Positions 24,259 through 32,937 are shown, numbered from the stretch's first letter. The stretch is DNA of 64,000 nucleotides from DASXRA01 sp036502575 (GCA_036502575.1 DASXYL010000011.1:1-64000); one strand, 5' to 3'. Made by a program: numbers and translations. The notes: a model not told the origin generated them from the sequence alone.

Positions 24259-26946
24259 ATGCGAAAAGCAGTACTGCAAGAAATGACGACACCAATACGA
24301 CGGCGCCGTCGTCTGAGGGCGGCCAGCGTGATCGCGCTGACTGCCGGGCTGGCTACCGCCGCCGGCACGCTGGTGCCGGTCACGTCGAGTGTCGCCGCGC
24401 CGGTTCCGTCGGCGCCGGTCGTCGGCGCGGCGCAGGACGGTGGCGCGGTCATCGTGTGGCTGAAGGACCAGCACGCCGACCTCAACCTGCGGACGCAGAG
24501 CCGGCAACGGATCGACGCGGCGCACGAGGATCAGAACTCGCTGGTTGCCGATATCAGGGCACACGGTGGAACGGATCTCAAGCAGCTGGTCAGCGTCAAC
24601 GCCGTCGCAGCCAACCTGTCGGCCGATGAGGTCCAGCGCCTCCGCACTGATCCGGCAGTGAAGCAGATCGTTCCGGACTCCGAGGTCACCGTCGGGGAGG
24701 CCCCGCTGACCGGGTCGGCCACGTCGGCGACGACCGCGCCCGCGTCCGGACGGTCCCCGAACTGCGATACCAAGCAGCCCCAGATCGAGCCGGAGGCGCT
24801 GACCGACATCCACGCCTACAGCAACGACCCACGCACGCCCGACATGGCCAACTCGATCGCCACCGGCAAGGGCGTCGTCGTGGCCAACGACGGCATCGAC
24901 GGGCTGGCCGGCAATCCGAACTTCACCCGGCCCGACGGCTCACACGTGGTGATCGGCGCCAGCGACTACACCGCCGACGACACCGATGAGGAGTACTACG
25001 GCGACGCGTCCTCGATCGCGGCCCAGGGCACCGTCGTCTACGACTACGCCCAGGAGCTGCCGTACTCCGGGCTGGCCGTGGGCCGGTGCACCTTCGTGCT
25101 GCGGGGTGACGCACCGGACGCCTCGCTGGTGGACATCAACCACAACGATCATCCCGAGAGCAGCTCCGGCGACGTGCTGACCGAGAGCGAGTCGCAGATC
25201 GTGGCCGGCATCGACGCCGCGGTCACCGTCTACCACGCCGACGTGCTGTCCGAGTCCTACGGCTACGGCCTGCGGCCCGGTAACTACGCCACGCACTACG
25301 CGGCCAACGACGCTGCGGTTGCCGCGGGCGTCACCGTGGTCGTGTCCTCCGGCGACAGCGGTGTGCAGGGCACGGTGTCCTCGCCCGCCTCCGACCCGCT
25401 CGTAATCGAGGTCGGGGCGACGAACACGCTGCGACTCGAGGCCCAGGCCTACGGCTACGACAGCTGGGCGAACGACGACATCACCCCGCTGTCGTCCGGT
25501 GGAACCACCCCGAACAACAAGGTCCCCGACCTGGTGGCGCCGGGTTACAGCGGCCAGGCGGCGTGCAACCCGGCCGCGAGCAGCTGCCCGAGCAACACCC
25601 ACACCGTGGCCTTCGGCGGCACCAGCCAGTCCTGCCCGCTCGTCTCGGGCGCGGTGGCCGACGTCATCCAGGCCTATCGCGACTCGCACAACGGCGCGAG
25701 CCCGGCCCCGGCGCTGATCAAGCAGATCCTGATCAGCACCGCCACCGACACCGGCGCCCCGGCCGATCAGCAGGGCGCCGGCCTGCTCAACATCGACGCC
25801 GCGGTGAAGGCCGCCCGGCAGCTGCCCGGCAGCACGGTTCGCAGCAGTCACCGCGACGCCCCGAGCCTGATCGCCTCGACCCCATCGGCTGACACGTCCC
25901 AGCTCGAGGTCGTCGGTGACGGCGGGCCGACGGTCGACCAGACAGTGAATCTCTACAACACCAGCGCCCAACCGACTCTGGTGACCGCCACCTCCCGAGC
26001 GTTCACCGAACCGAAGCAATTCGGCGCCACGGTGACGGAGAACCTGAGCGCACCGGATCCCGCCAAACCCGTGCCGGCCAAGGGCGCGGACGCGGCGAAG
26101 GGCATCGACTTCATCGTGCCGTCCGGCCTCGCGCGGATGACGCCGGAGATGATCTGGCCGGATCCGACCAACGGCAACGTGCTCTCGTTCATCTTGACCG
26201 ACCCGCGCGGGCGCCTGCGCCAGCAGTCCTACGACTACGGCACCGCGTCGACGAATCCCGCCCGGCCGGGCACCGTGCCCAACTCCCAACGGGTGGAGAT
26301 CGCGCACCCGGAACCGGGCAGATGGCACGCCGAGATCGTGTGGGCCAACGGCCGCGCGCACCTGCAGGAGCCGCCGAACGTCCCCGGCGGCTACACCGGG
26401 ACCGTGCAGTTCCGTACCGTCGGCCAGCACTACCAGACCGCCCCGGCCTCGTACCCGGTGATCATCCCGGGACACTCGACGCGCGCGGTGTCCGTGCCCA
26501 TCGCGATGCCGCGGGATCCGGGTGATCACCCGGAGTCGGTGCAGTTCCTCGCCACCAACGGGGCTACGACCTCGCTGCCCGTGGCGCGGCGCACGCCGAT
26601 CCCGGCCGTGGGCGGCTCGTTCCAGGCCGACATCGTCGGCACAGTCGGGCGCGGCACCGGGCAGATCAGCACCTTCGTGTTCCCGGTGTCCGCCGGTCGC
26701 GGAGACCTGACCGTCAACCTGCACACCGCCGACACGTCCCCGGACAACGGCTTCACCGCCTACCTGGTGCGGCCGTCGGATGGCCTGTTGCAGACCTCGG
26801 CCGCCTTCGTCAACGGCAACGCGACGCTCACCGTGGCCAATCCGGGTCCGGGCCTGTGGGAGATCGACATCAAGTTGAATCTCACGACATCGGGCCAGGA
26901 GTTCCATCAGATCGTGAACGGAGAAGTGGTACCGGCCAGCACCTGA
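24259..26946 (+). CDS. Secreted subtilisin/sedolisin-like serine protease, atypical triad
   Basis: An 895-residue exported protein: signal peptide (cleavage near residue 47, SSVAA), an I9-like propeptide (residues ~60-145, ending KQIVPDSEV), the protease core (~200-485) and two beta-sandwich regions to the end. Asp211 sits in GKGVVVANDGIDG and the nucleophile Ser456 in AFGGTSQSCPLVSGA. The subtilisin HGTHVAG motif is absent; its place is taken by DVLTESESQIVAGIDAAV. Where subtilisins have the oxyanion Asn, this protein has SSGDSG with Asp366, as in sedolisins (S53). So it mixes S8 and S53 traits, with Glu309 or Glu311 a candidate for the base. It ends 20 bases before the convergent GntR gene, with a strong hairpin between. 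Confidence 0.82.
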   Translation: MRKAVLQEMTTPIRRRRRLRAASVIALTAGLATAAGTLVPVTSSVAAPVPSAPVVGAAQDGGAVIVWLKDQHADLNLRTQSRQRIDAAHEDQNSLVADIRAHGGTDLKQLVSVNAVAANLSADEVQRLRTDPAVKQIVPDSEVTVGEAPLTGSATSATTAPASGRSPNCDTKQPQIEPEALTDIHAYSNDPRTPDMANSIATGKGVVVANDGIDGLAGNPNFTRPDGSHVVIGASDYTADDTDEEYYGDASSIAAQGTVVYDYAQELPYSGLAVGRCTFVLRGDAPDASLVDINHNDHPESSSGDVLTESESQIVAGIDAAVTVYHADVLSESYGYGLRPGNYATHYAANDAAVAAGVTVVVSSGDSGVQGTVSSPASDPLVIEVGATNTLRLEAQAYGYDSWANDDITPLSSGGTTPNNKVPDLVAPGYSGQAACNPAASSCPSNTHTVAFGGTSQSCPLVSGAVADVIQAYRDSHNGASPAPALIKQILISTATDTGAPADQQGAGLLNIDAAVKAARQLPGSTVRSSHRDAPSLIASTPSADTSQLEVVGDGGPTVDQTVNLYNTSAQPTLVTATSRAFTEPKQFGATVTENLSAPDPAKPVPAKGADAAKGIDFIVPSGLARMTPEMIWPDPTNGNVLSFILTDPRGRLRQQSYDYGTASTNPARPGTVPNSQRVEIAHPEPGRWHAEIVWANGRAHLQEPPNVPGGYTGTVQFRTVGQHYQTAPASYPVIIPGHSTRAVSVPIAMPRDPGDHPESVQFLATNGATTSLPVARRTPIPAVGGSFQADIVGTVGRGTGQISTFVFPVSAGRGDLTVNLHTADTSPDNGFTAYLVRPSDGLLQTSAAFVNGNATLTVANPGPGLWEIDIKLNLTTSGQEFHQIVNGEVVPAST

Positions 26947-26966
26947 TGGCGCTGGTAGCCAGCTAG

Positions 26967-27728
26967 TCAGAGCGGCCCCGGCCGGAGATCATCCTCCTCC
27001 GGCCGGGGCCCGGCTTCGGCCAACACCGCCTTCAGCATTTCCCACGAATCGAGTACGTGGTCGTGGGCCAGCGTGCGGGCCGCGTTCGCGCTGCCGGCCG
27101 CCAACGCGTGCCGGATCGCGTCGTGTTGTCGGACGTTGACCTCGTAGAGCCGGTCAGCTGCCGAACCGGGTGCCCACATCGACTCCCCGGAAAAGACCCG
27201 GCGCAGGCCGGATATCAAGCGACCGATCAGGGGCACCCGCGCGGCATCCAGGATGGTCTCGTGGAAGGCGTCGTTGGCCGCGATCCACGCGAGCGAGGCC
27301 CGCTCGCGCTCATCGCTGTTCAGGCCGGGACTGCGGAGCAGGTCGGTCTGGCGTCGGAATTCTTCGTTGGCCTCGTCGATGCAGCCCAGTTCGGCCGGGG
27401 TGATCCGCAACGCGGCGCGCTCCGCGGCCGTCCCCTCCAGAGCCGCGCGGACGATGAACGCCTGTCCCCACTCGTCCTGGTCGAGCGTTCGCACCCGCAC
27501 CCCGCGGTTGGGGACGAAGGACACCAGACCGAGCGCGGCGAGCTGGCGAAACGCCTCGCGTACCGGCGTGCGGCTCACCCCGAACTGCCGGGACAGGTCG
27601 TCCTGGCGCAGCACCTGGTCAGGTTGCAGGCGGCCCGCGACGATCATCTCCTCGAGCGTGCGGGCGATCTCGTCAGCCTTGGTGGTGATCGGCTCGTTCG
27701 ACACTGCTGTCACCACCTCTCGCATCAT
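26967..27728 (-). CDS. GntR-family regulator, FCD (FadR-like) type
   Basis: A 253-residue regulator. The N-terminal winged helix is complete (LRQDDLSRQFGVSRTPVREAFRQLAALGLVSFVPNRG, read in parts) and the C-terminal all-helical FCD domain has the metal-site pattern NDAFHETIL and the later VRQHDAIRHAL with AHDHV. FCD regulators bind small carboxylic acids. The gene is divergent from the five-gene 5-oxoprolinase operon, and two GGATCC-centred sites lie in the gap, so it most likely controls that operon in response to a substrate or intermediate. The final codons overlap a strong hairpin. Confidence 0.92.
   Translation of the reverse strand: MMREVVTAVSNEPITTKADEIARTLEEMIVAGRLQPDQVLRQDDLSRQFGVSRTPVREAFRQLAALGLVSFVPNRGVRVRTLDQDEWGQAFIVRAALEGTAAERAALRITPAELGCIDEANEEFRRQTDLLRSPGLNSDERERASLAWIAANDAFHETILDAARVPLIGRLISGLRRVFSGESMWAPGSAADRLYEVNVRQHDAIRHALAAGSANAARTLAHDHVLDSWEMLKAVLAEAGPRPEEDDLRPGPL
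26974..27010. terminator. Perfect 14-bp stem between convergent genes
   Basis: GGCCCCGGCCGGAG (26974-26987) pairs exactly with CTCCGGCCGGGGCC (26997-27010) around a 9-base loop. It lies 28 bases after the protease stop and inside the last codons of the convergent GntR gene, so the same DNA codes for that protein's end. There is no T-tract, as is usual for actinobacterial terminators. Confidence 0.65.
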
Positions 27729-27777
27729 CGACCTGGCCTGCGTCTGTCGTCACGACCCTAGCTCGCCCTTGTGGCCA

Positions 27778-27793
27778 GTTTCGGATCCGAAAC
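27778..27793. promoter_or_regulatory. GntR operator 1 (perfect 16-base palindrome)
   Basis: GTTTCGGATCCGAAAC is a perfect palindrome with a GGATCC core, 50 bases upstream of the GntR start. The form matches the T-x-GGATCC-x-A type of site reported for FCD-type GntR proteins. Together with the related site 74 bases away it forms the likely control element of the divergent operons. Confidence 0.7.
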
Positions 27794-27852
27794 GTAACAC
27801 GAACGCTCGCATCTGTTTGACGATCCGCCGATCCGTCTGTCACGATAGCCAA

Positions 27853-27866
27853 TCTGGGATCCGAGA
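27853..27866. promoter_or_regulatory. GntR operator 2 (imperfect GGATCC palindrome)
   Basis: TCTGGGATCCGAGA shares the GGATCC core of operator 1 with near-symmetric flanks. It lies 10 bases before the FAD oxidoreductase ATG, where a bound protein would block translation-proximal transcription. Its centre is 74 bases, about seven helical turns, from that of operator 1, so two dimers on the same DNA face are possible. Confidence 0.6.
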
Positions 27867-27875
27867 TGGGGTGAG

Positions 27876-28982
27876 ATGGTTTCCTGTGGTGTCGTGGTCA
27901 TAGGTGGTGGATGTGTCGGTGCGAGCGTCGCCTACCACCTGGCCGAGGCCGGCTGCACCGACGTCGTGCTCCTCGAGGCGAACACCCTCGCCAGCGGCTC
28001 CACGAGCAAGACAGCCGGAGGCATCCGGATGCAGCACGGCGACTCGCTCAACACCCAGCTCGCCCTGCGCTCGCTCGCGGAGTTCACCCGCTTCGAGGAG
28101 ATGACCGGCGCTGAGATCTCCTTCCATCAGGTCGGGTATCTGTTCCTGCTCGACTCCCAGCCCGATCTCGACCTGTTCCGCGCCGCCGCCCAGATGCAGC
28201 GCTCGTTCGGCATCCCGGTCGAGCTGCTCCCACCGCAGGCCGCGCTCGAGTTCGTGCCCCAGCTGAACATCGCTGGCCTGGTCGGCGCGACCTTCTGCCC
28301 GCTCGACGGGTACGCCACACCCGAGTCGGTCGTCCAGGGCTACGCGTCCGCGGCGCGGCGACGCGGGGTGACGATCCGGCAGCGGGAGCGGGTGACCCGG
28401 ATCAGGACCGAGGCGGGTCGGGTCACCGGGGTCGACGTCGGCGACGAACACATCTCGACGTCGGCAGTGGTGTGCGCCGCCGGGGTCGGTTCGGGCGTTG
28501 TCGCCGCCACCGCGGGAGTCGAGCTGCCGGTGAGCTCCGAACGCCGCCGGATCTTCTTCTCCCGCCACAATGGCGGGGTGCCGGACGGTATCCCGCTGAC
28601 GGTCGACTTCTCGACCGGCCTCTACTTCCACCGTGAGGGCCCGGGCCTCGTGTTCGCCGGTCGCGAGTTCGAGCCCGAGGACCTCATGGAACCGGCCATG
28701 CGCCGCCTACCGGTACTCGGCGAGTTGCCGATCAGCTCCTCCTGGCACGGCGACTACGACATGAGCCCCGACCACAACGGCATGATCGGTGAGTCCGACG
28801 AACTGACCGGCTTCTACTACGCGACCGGGTTCTCCGGGCACGGATTCCAGCTCTCGCCCGCGGTCGGCGAGCACGTGGGCGAGCTGGTAACGGGCCGCCC
28901 GCCCACGATCGATCTCACCGGACTGCGCGCCGAACGCTTCGCCCCTAGTGGCGCCCGGCGCGTCGAGAAGATTGTCATCTGA
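27876..28982 (+). CDS. FAD-dependent oxidoreductase (DAO family, sarcosine oxidase beta-like)
   Basis: A 368-residue flavoprotein with the dinucleotide fold VVVIGGGCVGASVAYHLAEAG at the N-terminus and the DAO-family C-terminal segment GFYYATGFSGHGFQLSPAVGE. TSKTAGGIRMQHG follows the first beta-alpha unit, as in sarcosine oxidase beta and hydroxyproline/proline-type dehydrogenases. It should oxidise an amine or imino acid C-N bond. It is the first gene of an operon with an SDR and the three 5-oxoprolinase subunits, so a pyrrolidine or amino acid that leads to 5-oxoproline is the natural guess. The ATG at 27876 is the only reasonable start. Confidence 0.88.
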   Translation: MVSCGVVVIGGGCVGASVAYHLAEAGCTDVVLLEANTLASGSTSKTAGGIRMQHGDSLNTQLALRSLAEFTRFEEMTGAEISFHQVGYLFLLDSQPDLDLFRAAAQMQRSFGIPVELLPPQAALEFVPQLNIAGLVGATFCPLDGYATPESVVQGYASAARRRGVTIRQRERVTRIRTEAGRVTGVDVGDEHISTSAVVCAAGVGSGVVAATAGVELPVSSERRRIFFSRHNGGVPDGIPLTVDFSTGLYFHREGPGLVFAGREFEPEDLMEPAMRRLPVLGELPISSSWHGDYDMSPDHNGMIGESDELTGFYYATGFSGHGFQLSPAVGEHVGELVTGRPPTIDLTGLRAERFAPSGARRVEKIVI

Positions 28983-29032
28983 GCGCCACTGATACCGAGC
29001 GTCCACCGCTACCGACCGACGAACGAGGCAAC

Positions 29033-29860
29033 ATGCGCGCACCGAATGACGAGCTCAACGGCAAGGTCGCGATCGTGACCGGCGGCGCCCAGGGGATCGG
29101 CTACGCCATCGCCCACCGCTACGCCGCCGAGGGCGCCAGTGTCGTGATCGCCGACATCAACAGCGAGGCGGCGACCGAGGCCGCCGCGAAGATCACCGGC
29201 GACGGCGGGCAGGCGCTGGCCGTGGCGGCCGATGTCGGCCACGCGGCCGACGTGGACCGCGTCGTGGACACCGCGCTGGACCGGTTCGGCGCGGTCGACA
29301 TCCTCGTCAACAATGCCGGCGACGTCAGCACGCTGCGTCACTTCCTCGACGGTGACGAGCAGTGGTGGGACGACATGATCAGGACGAATCTCAAGGGCCA
29401 CTACCTGTTTGTCCAGCGGGTCGCCAAGATCATGGTCGCGGCCCGGGGCGGCACCATCATCAACATGTCCAGCGGCGGCGCGAACCGCTCGCATCGGGGC
29501 GCGGTCGGCTACGACGCGTCGAAGGGCGCCATCGAGTCGATGACCCGCAGCCTCGCGATCGAGCTCGCGCCGTACGGCATCCGGGTCAACGCGTTGGTGC
29601 CCGGACTGATCGCGACCCATCCCACGCACCTCGCTCCGGCGGCCCGGAAACTGCGTGACGACACCGTCCCACTCGGGCGCGGCGGCCGAGCCGACGACCT
29701 CGCCGGACCGGCGGTGTTTCTCGCCTCGGCGGATGCCGAGTACGTGACGGGGATCTGCCTGGTCGTCGACGGCGGCGTCCTCATCCAGCAGCGCTCGCCT
29801 CAAGTCGAGGTATTCGGGCTGGACAAGTACCCGCGCATTCCCGGAAGCCTGTTCACGTGA
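29033..29860 (+). CDS. Short-chain dehydrogenase/reductase
   Basis: A 275-residue classical SDR: cofactor motif VTGGAQGIGYAIAHR, Asp in VVIADINS suggesting NAD preference, NNAG in DILVNNAGDVS, the active-site Ser in INMSSGG, and YDASKGA for Tyr-x-x-x-Lys. The C-terminal tail after VDGGVLIQQ is longer than usual (RSPQVEVFGLDKYPRIPG). It follows the flavoprotein gene after 50 bases and overlaps pxpA by four bases. In this operon it probably oxidises a hydroxyl or reduces a ketone on the route to 5-oxoproline. The real substrate is not known. Confidence 0.9.
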   Translation: MRAPNDELNGKVAIVTGGAQGIGYAIAHRYAAEGASVVIADINSEAATEAAAKITGDGGQALAVAADVGHAADVDRVVDTALDRFGAVDILVNNAGDVSTLRHFLDGDEQWWDDMIRTNLKGHYLFVQRVAKIMVAARGGTIINMSSGGANRSHRGAVGYDASKGAIESMTRSLAIELAPYGIRVNALVPGLIATHPTHLAPAARKLRDDTVPLGRGGRADDLAGPAVFLASADAEYVTGICLVVDGGVLIQQRSPQVEVFGLDKYPRIPGSLFT

Positions 29861-30639
29861 CCAGCCAGCGCGGTGCCCGCATCGATCTCAACGCCGACCT
29901 CGGCGAAGGGTTCGGACGCTGGAGCCTCGGTGACGACGACGCGCTGCTCGAGGTCATCACCAGCGCCAACGTCGCCTGCGGGTTTCACGCCGGGGACCCG
30001 ACGATCATGCGACGCGTGTGCCGGTCCGCTCGGGAGAGGTCGGTGGCGGTCGGGGCGCAGTTCTCCTACCGCGATCTCGCCGGATTCGGCCGGCGACCGA
30101 TCTCGATGCCCGCCGCTGAACTGACCAACGACATCGTCTATCAGATCGGTGGACTGGACGCCTGCGCCCGCGCGGAGGGGACGAGGGTGAGCTACGTCAA
30201 GCCCCACGGTGCGCTCAACAACGTCTCCGCGGTCGACGCCGAGCAGGCCGCGGCCATCGTCGACGCGGTGCTCGCGGTTGACGCGACCCTGCCGATCCTC
30301 GTCCTGCCCGGGTCCCAACTGGAGCAGCAGGCCACGGCCGCGGGCTTGCGGACCGTGCCCGAGGCATTTCCTGACCGCGCCTACGACCGAGATCGACAGC
30401 TGGTGAGCAGATCAATGCCCGACGCGGTCCTGCACGACGTCGACGAGATCGTCCGGCGAGCCGTCGACCTCGCCTGCCGGGCATCGGTCACCTCGCACGA
30501 CGGCATCGAGCTCACCGTCCGGGCCGAATCGCTGTGCCTGCACGGAGACAACGCGGCGTCCGTGACAGCAGCCCGCGCCATCGCCACCGCCCTACGCGAC
30601 AACGGAGTGGCGTTGGCCAGCTTCGTGGATCCGCCGTGA
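29857..30639 (+). CDS. pxpA: 5-oxoprolinase subunit PxpA (LamB/YcsF family)
   Basis: A 260-residue protein starting at GTG 29857, overlapping the SDR stop (GTGA). It opens with IDLNADLGEGFGRWSLGDDD and continues SANVACGFHAGDP, the invariant family signature, followed by VKPHGALNN and FPDRAYDRD. With PxpB and PxpC it forms the prokaryotic ATP-dependent 5-oxoprolinase, which opens 5-oxo-L-proline to glutamate. Some residues expected in the canonical GxFGRRPI region are slightly altered (GFGRRPISMP). It overlaps pxpB by four bases. Confidence 0.93.
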   Translation: MTSQRGARIDLNADLGEGFGRWSLGDDDALLEVITSANVACGFHAGDPTIMRRVCRSARERSVAVGAQFSYRDLAGFGRRPISMPAAELTNDIVYQIGGLDACARAEGTRVSYVKPHGALNNVSAVDAEQAAAIVDAVLAVDATLPILVLPGSQLEQQATAAGLRTVPEAFPDRAYDRDRQLVSRSMPDAVLHDVDEIVRRAVDLACRASVTSHDGIELTVRAESLCLHGDNAASVTAARAIATALRDNGVALASFVDPP

Positions 30640-31268
30640 ACGTCCGCTCCTACGGCCGCACCGCCGTGCTCGTCGAACTCGACAGCGTGGACGAAGCCGC
30701 GGCGCTGCACGCCCGGCTGACCGCGCCGGCCGGCGTCACCGTCCATGGTCTGGTCGAGACGATGCCGGGTCTGCGGACGGTGCTGATCCGCTTCGATCCC
30801 GCGTTGACCGACCGGACGCGCCTCGGGCATCGCCTCGCCGAGGTGTGGAGCGAGCCCGCGGTGACCAGTGAGGTGGCCGACCGCACCGACGAGACGGTCT
30901 GTCTGCGTGTGGACTACACCGGGCCCGATCTCGACGACGTCGCCCGGCACACCGGCCTCACCCCGGCCGAGGTCGTCGCGATCCACCAGGCCCGCCACTA
31001 TCGGATCGTTCTCATCGGCCTGGCCCCCGGGTTCTACTTCCTGGCCGGCGGCGACCCCCGGCTGCGCGTTCCGCGGAGATCGTCGCCGCGCGTCGACGTG
31101 CCGAAGGGCGCCGTGGGTCTCGCCGGTGAGTTGACCGGGATCTATCCCCGCACCGGACCCGGCGGTTGGCAACTCATCGGCCGGGTGGTCGAGGAGCTGT
31201 GGCATCCGACTCGGCTCCCGGCGGCGCTGTTGACGCCCGGCACCTCGATCCGTTTCACCGCCGCGTGA
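30636..31268 (+). CDS. pxpB: 5-oxoprolinase subunit PxpB (KipI family)
   Basis: A 210-residue protein starting at GTG 30636 over the pxpA stop. The family motifs are present: HTGLTPAEVVAIHQARHYRIVLIGLAPGFYFL, then GDPRLRVPRRSSPRVDVPKGAVGLAG and TGIYPRTGPGGWQLIGR. The usual reading is GF.PGF.YL with a metal-coordinating pattern; here it is GLAPGFYFL. PxpB pairs with PxpC as the catalytic core of 5-oxoprolinase. It ends on the ATG of pxpC, so all three subunits are translationally coupled, which would keep their amounts equal. Confidence 0.92.
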   Translation: MNVRSYGRTAVLVELDSVDEAAALHARLTAPAGVTVHGLVETMPGLRTVLIRFDPALTDRTRLGHRLAEVWSEPAVTSEVADRTDETVCLRVDYTGPDLDDVARHTGLTPAEVVAIHQARHYRIVLIGLAPGFYFLAGGDPRLRVPRRSSPRVDVPKGAVGLAGELTGIYPRTGPGGWQLIGRVVEELWHPTRLPAALLTPGTSIRFTAA

Positions 31269-32128
31269 TGATCGAGGTTGTGGGCACCGGGCCGCACGCG
31301 AGCGTCCAGGATCTCGGCCGCGTGGGTTATGCCGCTTGGGGGATAGCGGGCGGCGGCGCGGCCGACCGCGGCAGCCTCCGGCTCGCGAACCGGCTCGTGG
31401 GCAATGCCCAGACCGCGGCCGCGTTCGAGCTACTGCTCGCCGGGGCCACGCTGCGCTTCGACCGAGCCGCTGTCATCGCCGTCACCGGAGCCACCTGCCC
31501 GTTCACCGTCGACGGCAGTGCCGGTCGTTGCGACGGTCCGCAGCTCGTGCCCGCCGGTGCGGTCGTCCGGTTCGGCACCCCGGCGCAACGGCTGCGCACC
31601 TACGTCGCGGTGCGCGGCGGAGTGGCCACCGACCCCGTGCTCGGCTCCCGCGCAACCGACGAGCGCAGTGGCCTGGGACGGGCCCTGCGCCCGGGCGACG
31701 TCGTGCCCGTCGGAATCGACGTGGTCGGGCCGCCGCTGGTCGACGTGGCTCCGGTTCCGGGATGGCCCGAGGGGGTGATCACCCTGCCGGGCGTCCTCGG
31801 ACCACGCGACGACTGGTTCACCGCCGAGTCGCTCGACGCGTTCGGGCACAGCGACTACACCGTCGCGGCCGCGTCGGACCGAGTCGGGATCCGCCTGGAC
31901 GGTCCACGGCTGCGGCGACGGGACGCCGCGGCCGAGCTGCTGTCGGAGCCGACGATCCGCGGCGCGATCGAGGTCCCCCCGGACGGCCGGCCCATCATCT
32001 TCTCCGCTGACCACTCCACGACGTGTGGCTACCCCGTCGTCGCGGTGCTCGATCCGCACGGCGCCGACCTCGCCGCCCAGTGCCGCCCCGGCCAGTCCGT
32101 CACGTTCGCCCTCACCCGGCTCACCTAG
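31268..32128 (+). CDS. pxpC: 5-oxoprolinase subunit PxpC (KipA family)
   Basis: A 286-residue protein starting at ATG 31268 (GTG 31265 directly before it is an equal alternative). It reads VVGTGPHASVQDLGRVGYAAWGIAGGGAADRGSLRLANRLVGN, the conserved N-terminal block (given here in one motif range, residues 4-46 region), followed by GATLRF and the later VLGPRDDWFT and ADHSTTCGYPVVAVL. It completes the PxpABC set. The operon ends here; the methyltransferase 14 bases on may be cotranscribed but has no functional link. Confidence 0.92.
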   Translation: MIEVVGTGPHASVQDLGRVGYAAWGIAGGGAADRGSLRLANRLVGNAQTAAAFELLLAGATLRFDRAAVIAVTGATCPFTVDGSAGRCDGPQLVPAGAVVRFGTPAQRLRTYVAVRGGVATDPVLGSRATDERSGLGRALRPGDVVPVGIDVVGPPLVDVAPVPGWPEGVITLPGVLGPRDDWFTAESLDAFGHSDYTVAAASDRVGIRLDGPRLRRRDAAAELLSEPTIRGAIEVPPDGRPIIFSADHSTTCGYPVVAVLDPHGADLAAQCRPGQSVTFALTRLT

Positions 32129-32142
32129 CGCAGGATGGGTGC

Positions 32143-32937
32143 GTGAGCAGGAACGAGAGCTATCTACTGGACAATCAGCAGTCGGAGGCTGGGCGACGAT
32201 TCGTCGCTCTGTCGGAACTGTTCGATCCGGTGACGTTCCGGCACCTCGCGGCGGTCGGCGTGTCGGCCGGGTGGGCCTGCTGGGAGGTCGGAGCGGGCGG
32301 GGTCAGCGTGCCGGCCTGGCTCGCCGAGCAGGCCGGCCCGTCCGGTCGGGTTGTGGCCAGCGACATCGACACGGCCTGGATGCCCGTCGAGGGGGCCGCG
32401 TTCGAGGTGCTGCGGCATGACATCGGTGTCGACCAGCCGCCGGCGGGTGGCTTCGACCTGGTGCACGCCCGGTTGCTGCTGACCCACGTGCCGGCGCGGA
32501 TCGAGGCGCTGGCCTCGATGGTGCGAGCGCTGCGTCCGGGCGGCTGGTTGGTCATCGAGGACGCCGACCCGGCATTGCAGCCGCTGATCTGCCCGGACGA
32601 GTACGGGCCGGCGCAGCAGTTGGCGAACCGGCTGCGTCAGGGGTTCCGAACGCTGATGGCTGGCCGAGGGGCGGATCTGGCGTTCGGGCGAACGCTGCCG
32701 CGTCTGCTGCGCGAGGCGGGGCTGGACGCGGTGCAGGCCGACGCGTTCTTCCCGATCACCTCGCCGGCGGGCACCGCGCTGGAACTCGCGACCGTGCAAC
32801 AGATCCGCGAGCAGCTCCTGGCTGCCGGTCTGGCCACCGAGGCCGAGATCGACCAGCACCTGACCAACGTTGCCGGCGGGCAGCTTGATCTGGCCACTGC
32901 CCCCTTGATCTCAGCGTGGGGCCGCAAGGCGCAGTGA
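32143..32937 (+). CDS. SAM-dependent class I methyltransferase
   Basis: A 264-residue methyltransferase starting at GTG 32143 (SRNESYLLDNQQSEAGRRFVAL). The SAM-binding motif I is WEVGAGGVSVPAWLAEQ, with the acidic end of the next strand in VVASDIDTAW, and motif III-like GGWLVIEDADP. The opening YLLDNQQSEAGRRF is typical of a group of actinobacterial methyltransferases next to natural-product or stress genes. Substrate is unknown. Its last 27 bases overlap the end of the convergent NRDE gene. Confidence 0.85.
   Translation: MSRNESYLLDNQQSEAGRRFVALSELFDPVTFRHLAAVGVSAGWACWEVGAGGVSVPAWLAEQAGPSGRVVASDIDTAWMPVEGAAFEVLRHDIGVDQPPAGGFDLVHARLLLTHVPARIEALASMVRALRPGGWLVIEDADPALQPLICPDEYGPAQQLANRLRQGFRTLMAGRGADLAFGRTLPRLLREAGLDAVQADAFFPITSPAGTALELATVQQIREQLLAAGLATEAEIDQHLTNVAGGQLDLATAPLISAWGRKAQ

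Noticed and set aside
24940..26907. 655-codon minus-strand frame opposite the protease
   Set aside because: His/Gly/Arg/Val-rich shadow with no motif; the plus-strand protease has signal, propeptide and active site.
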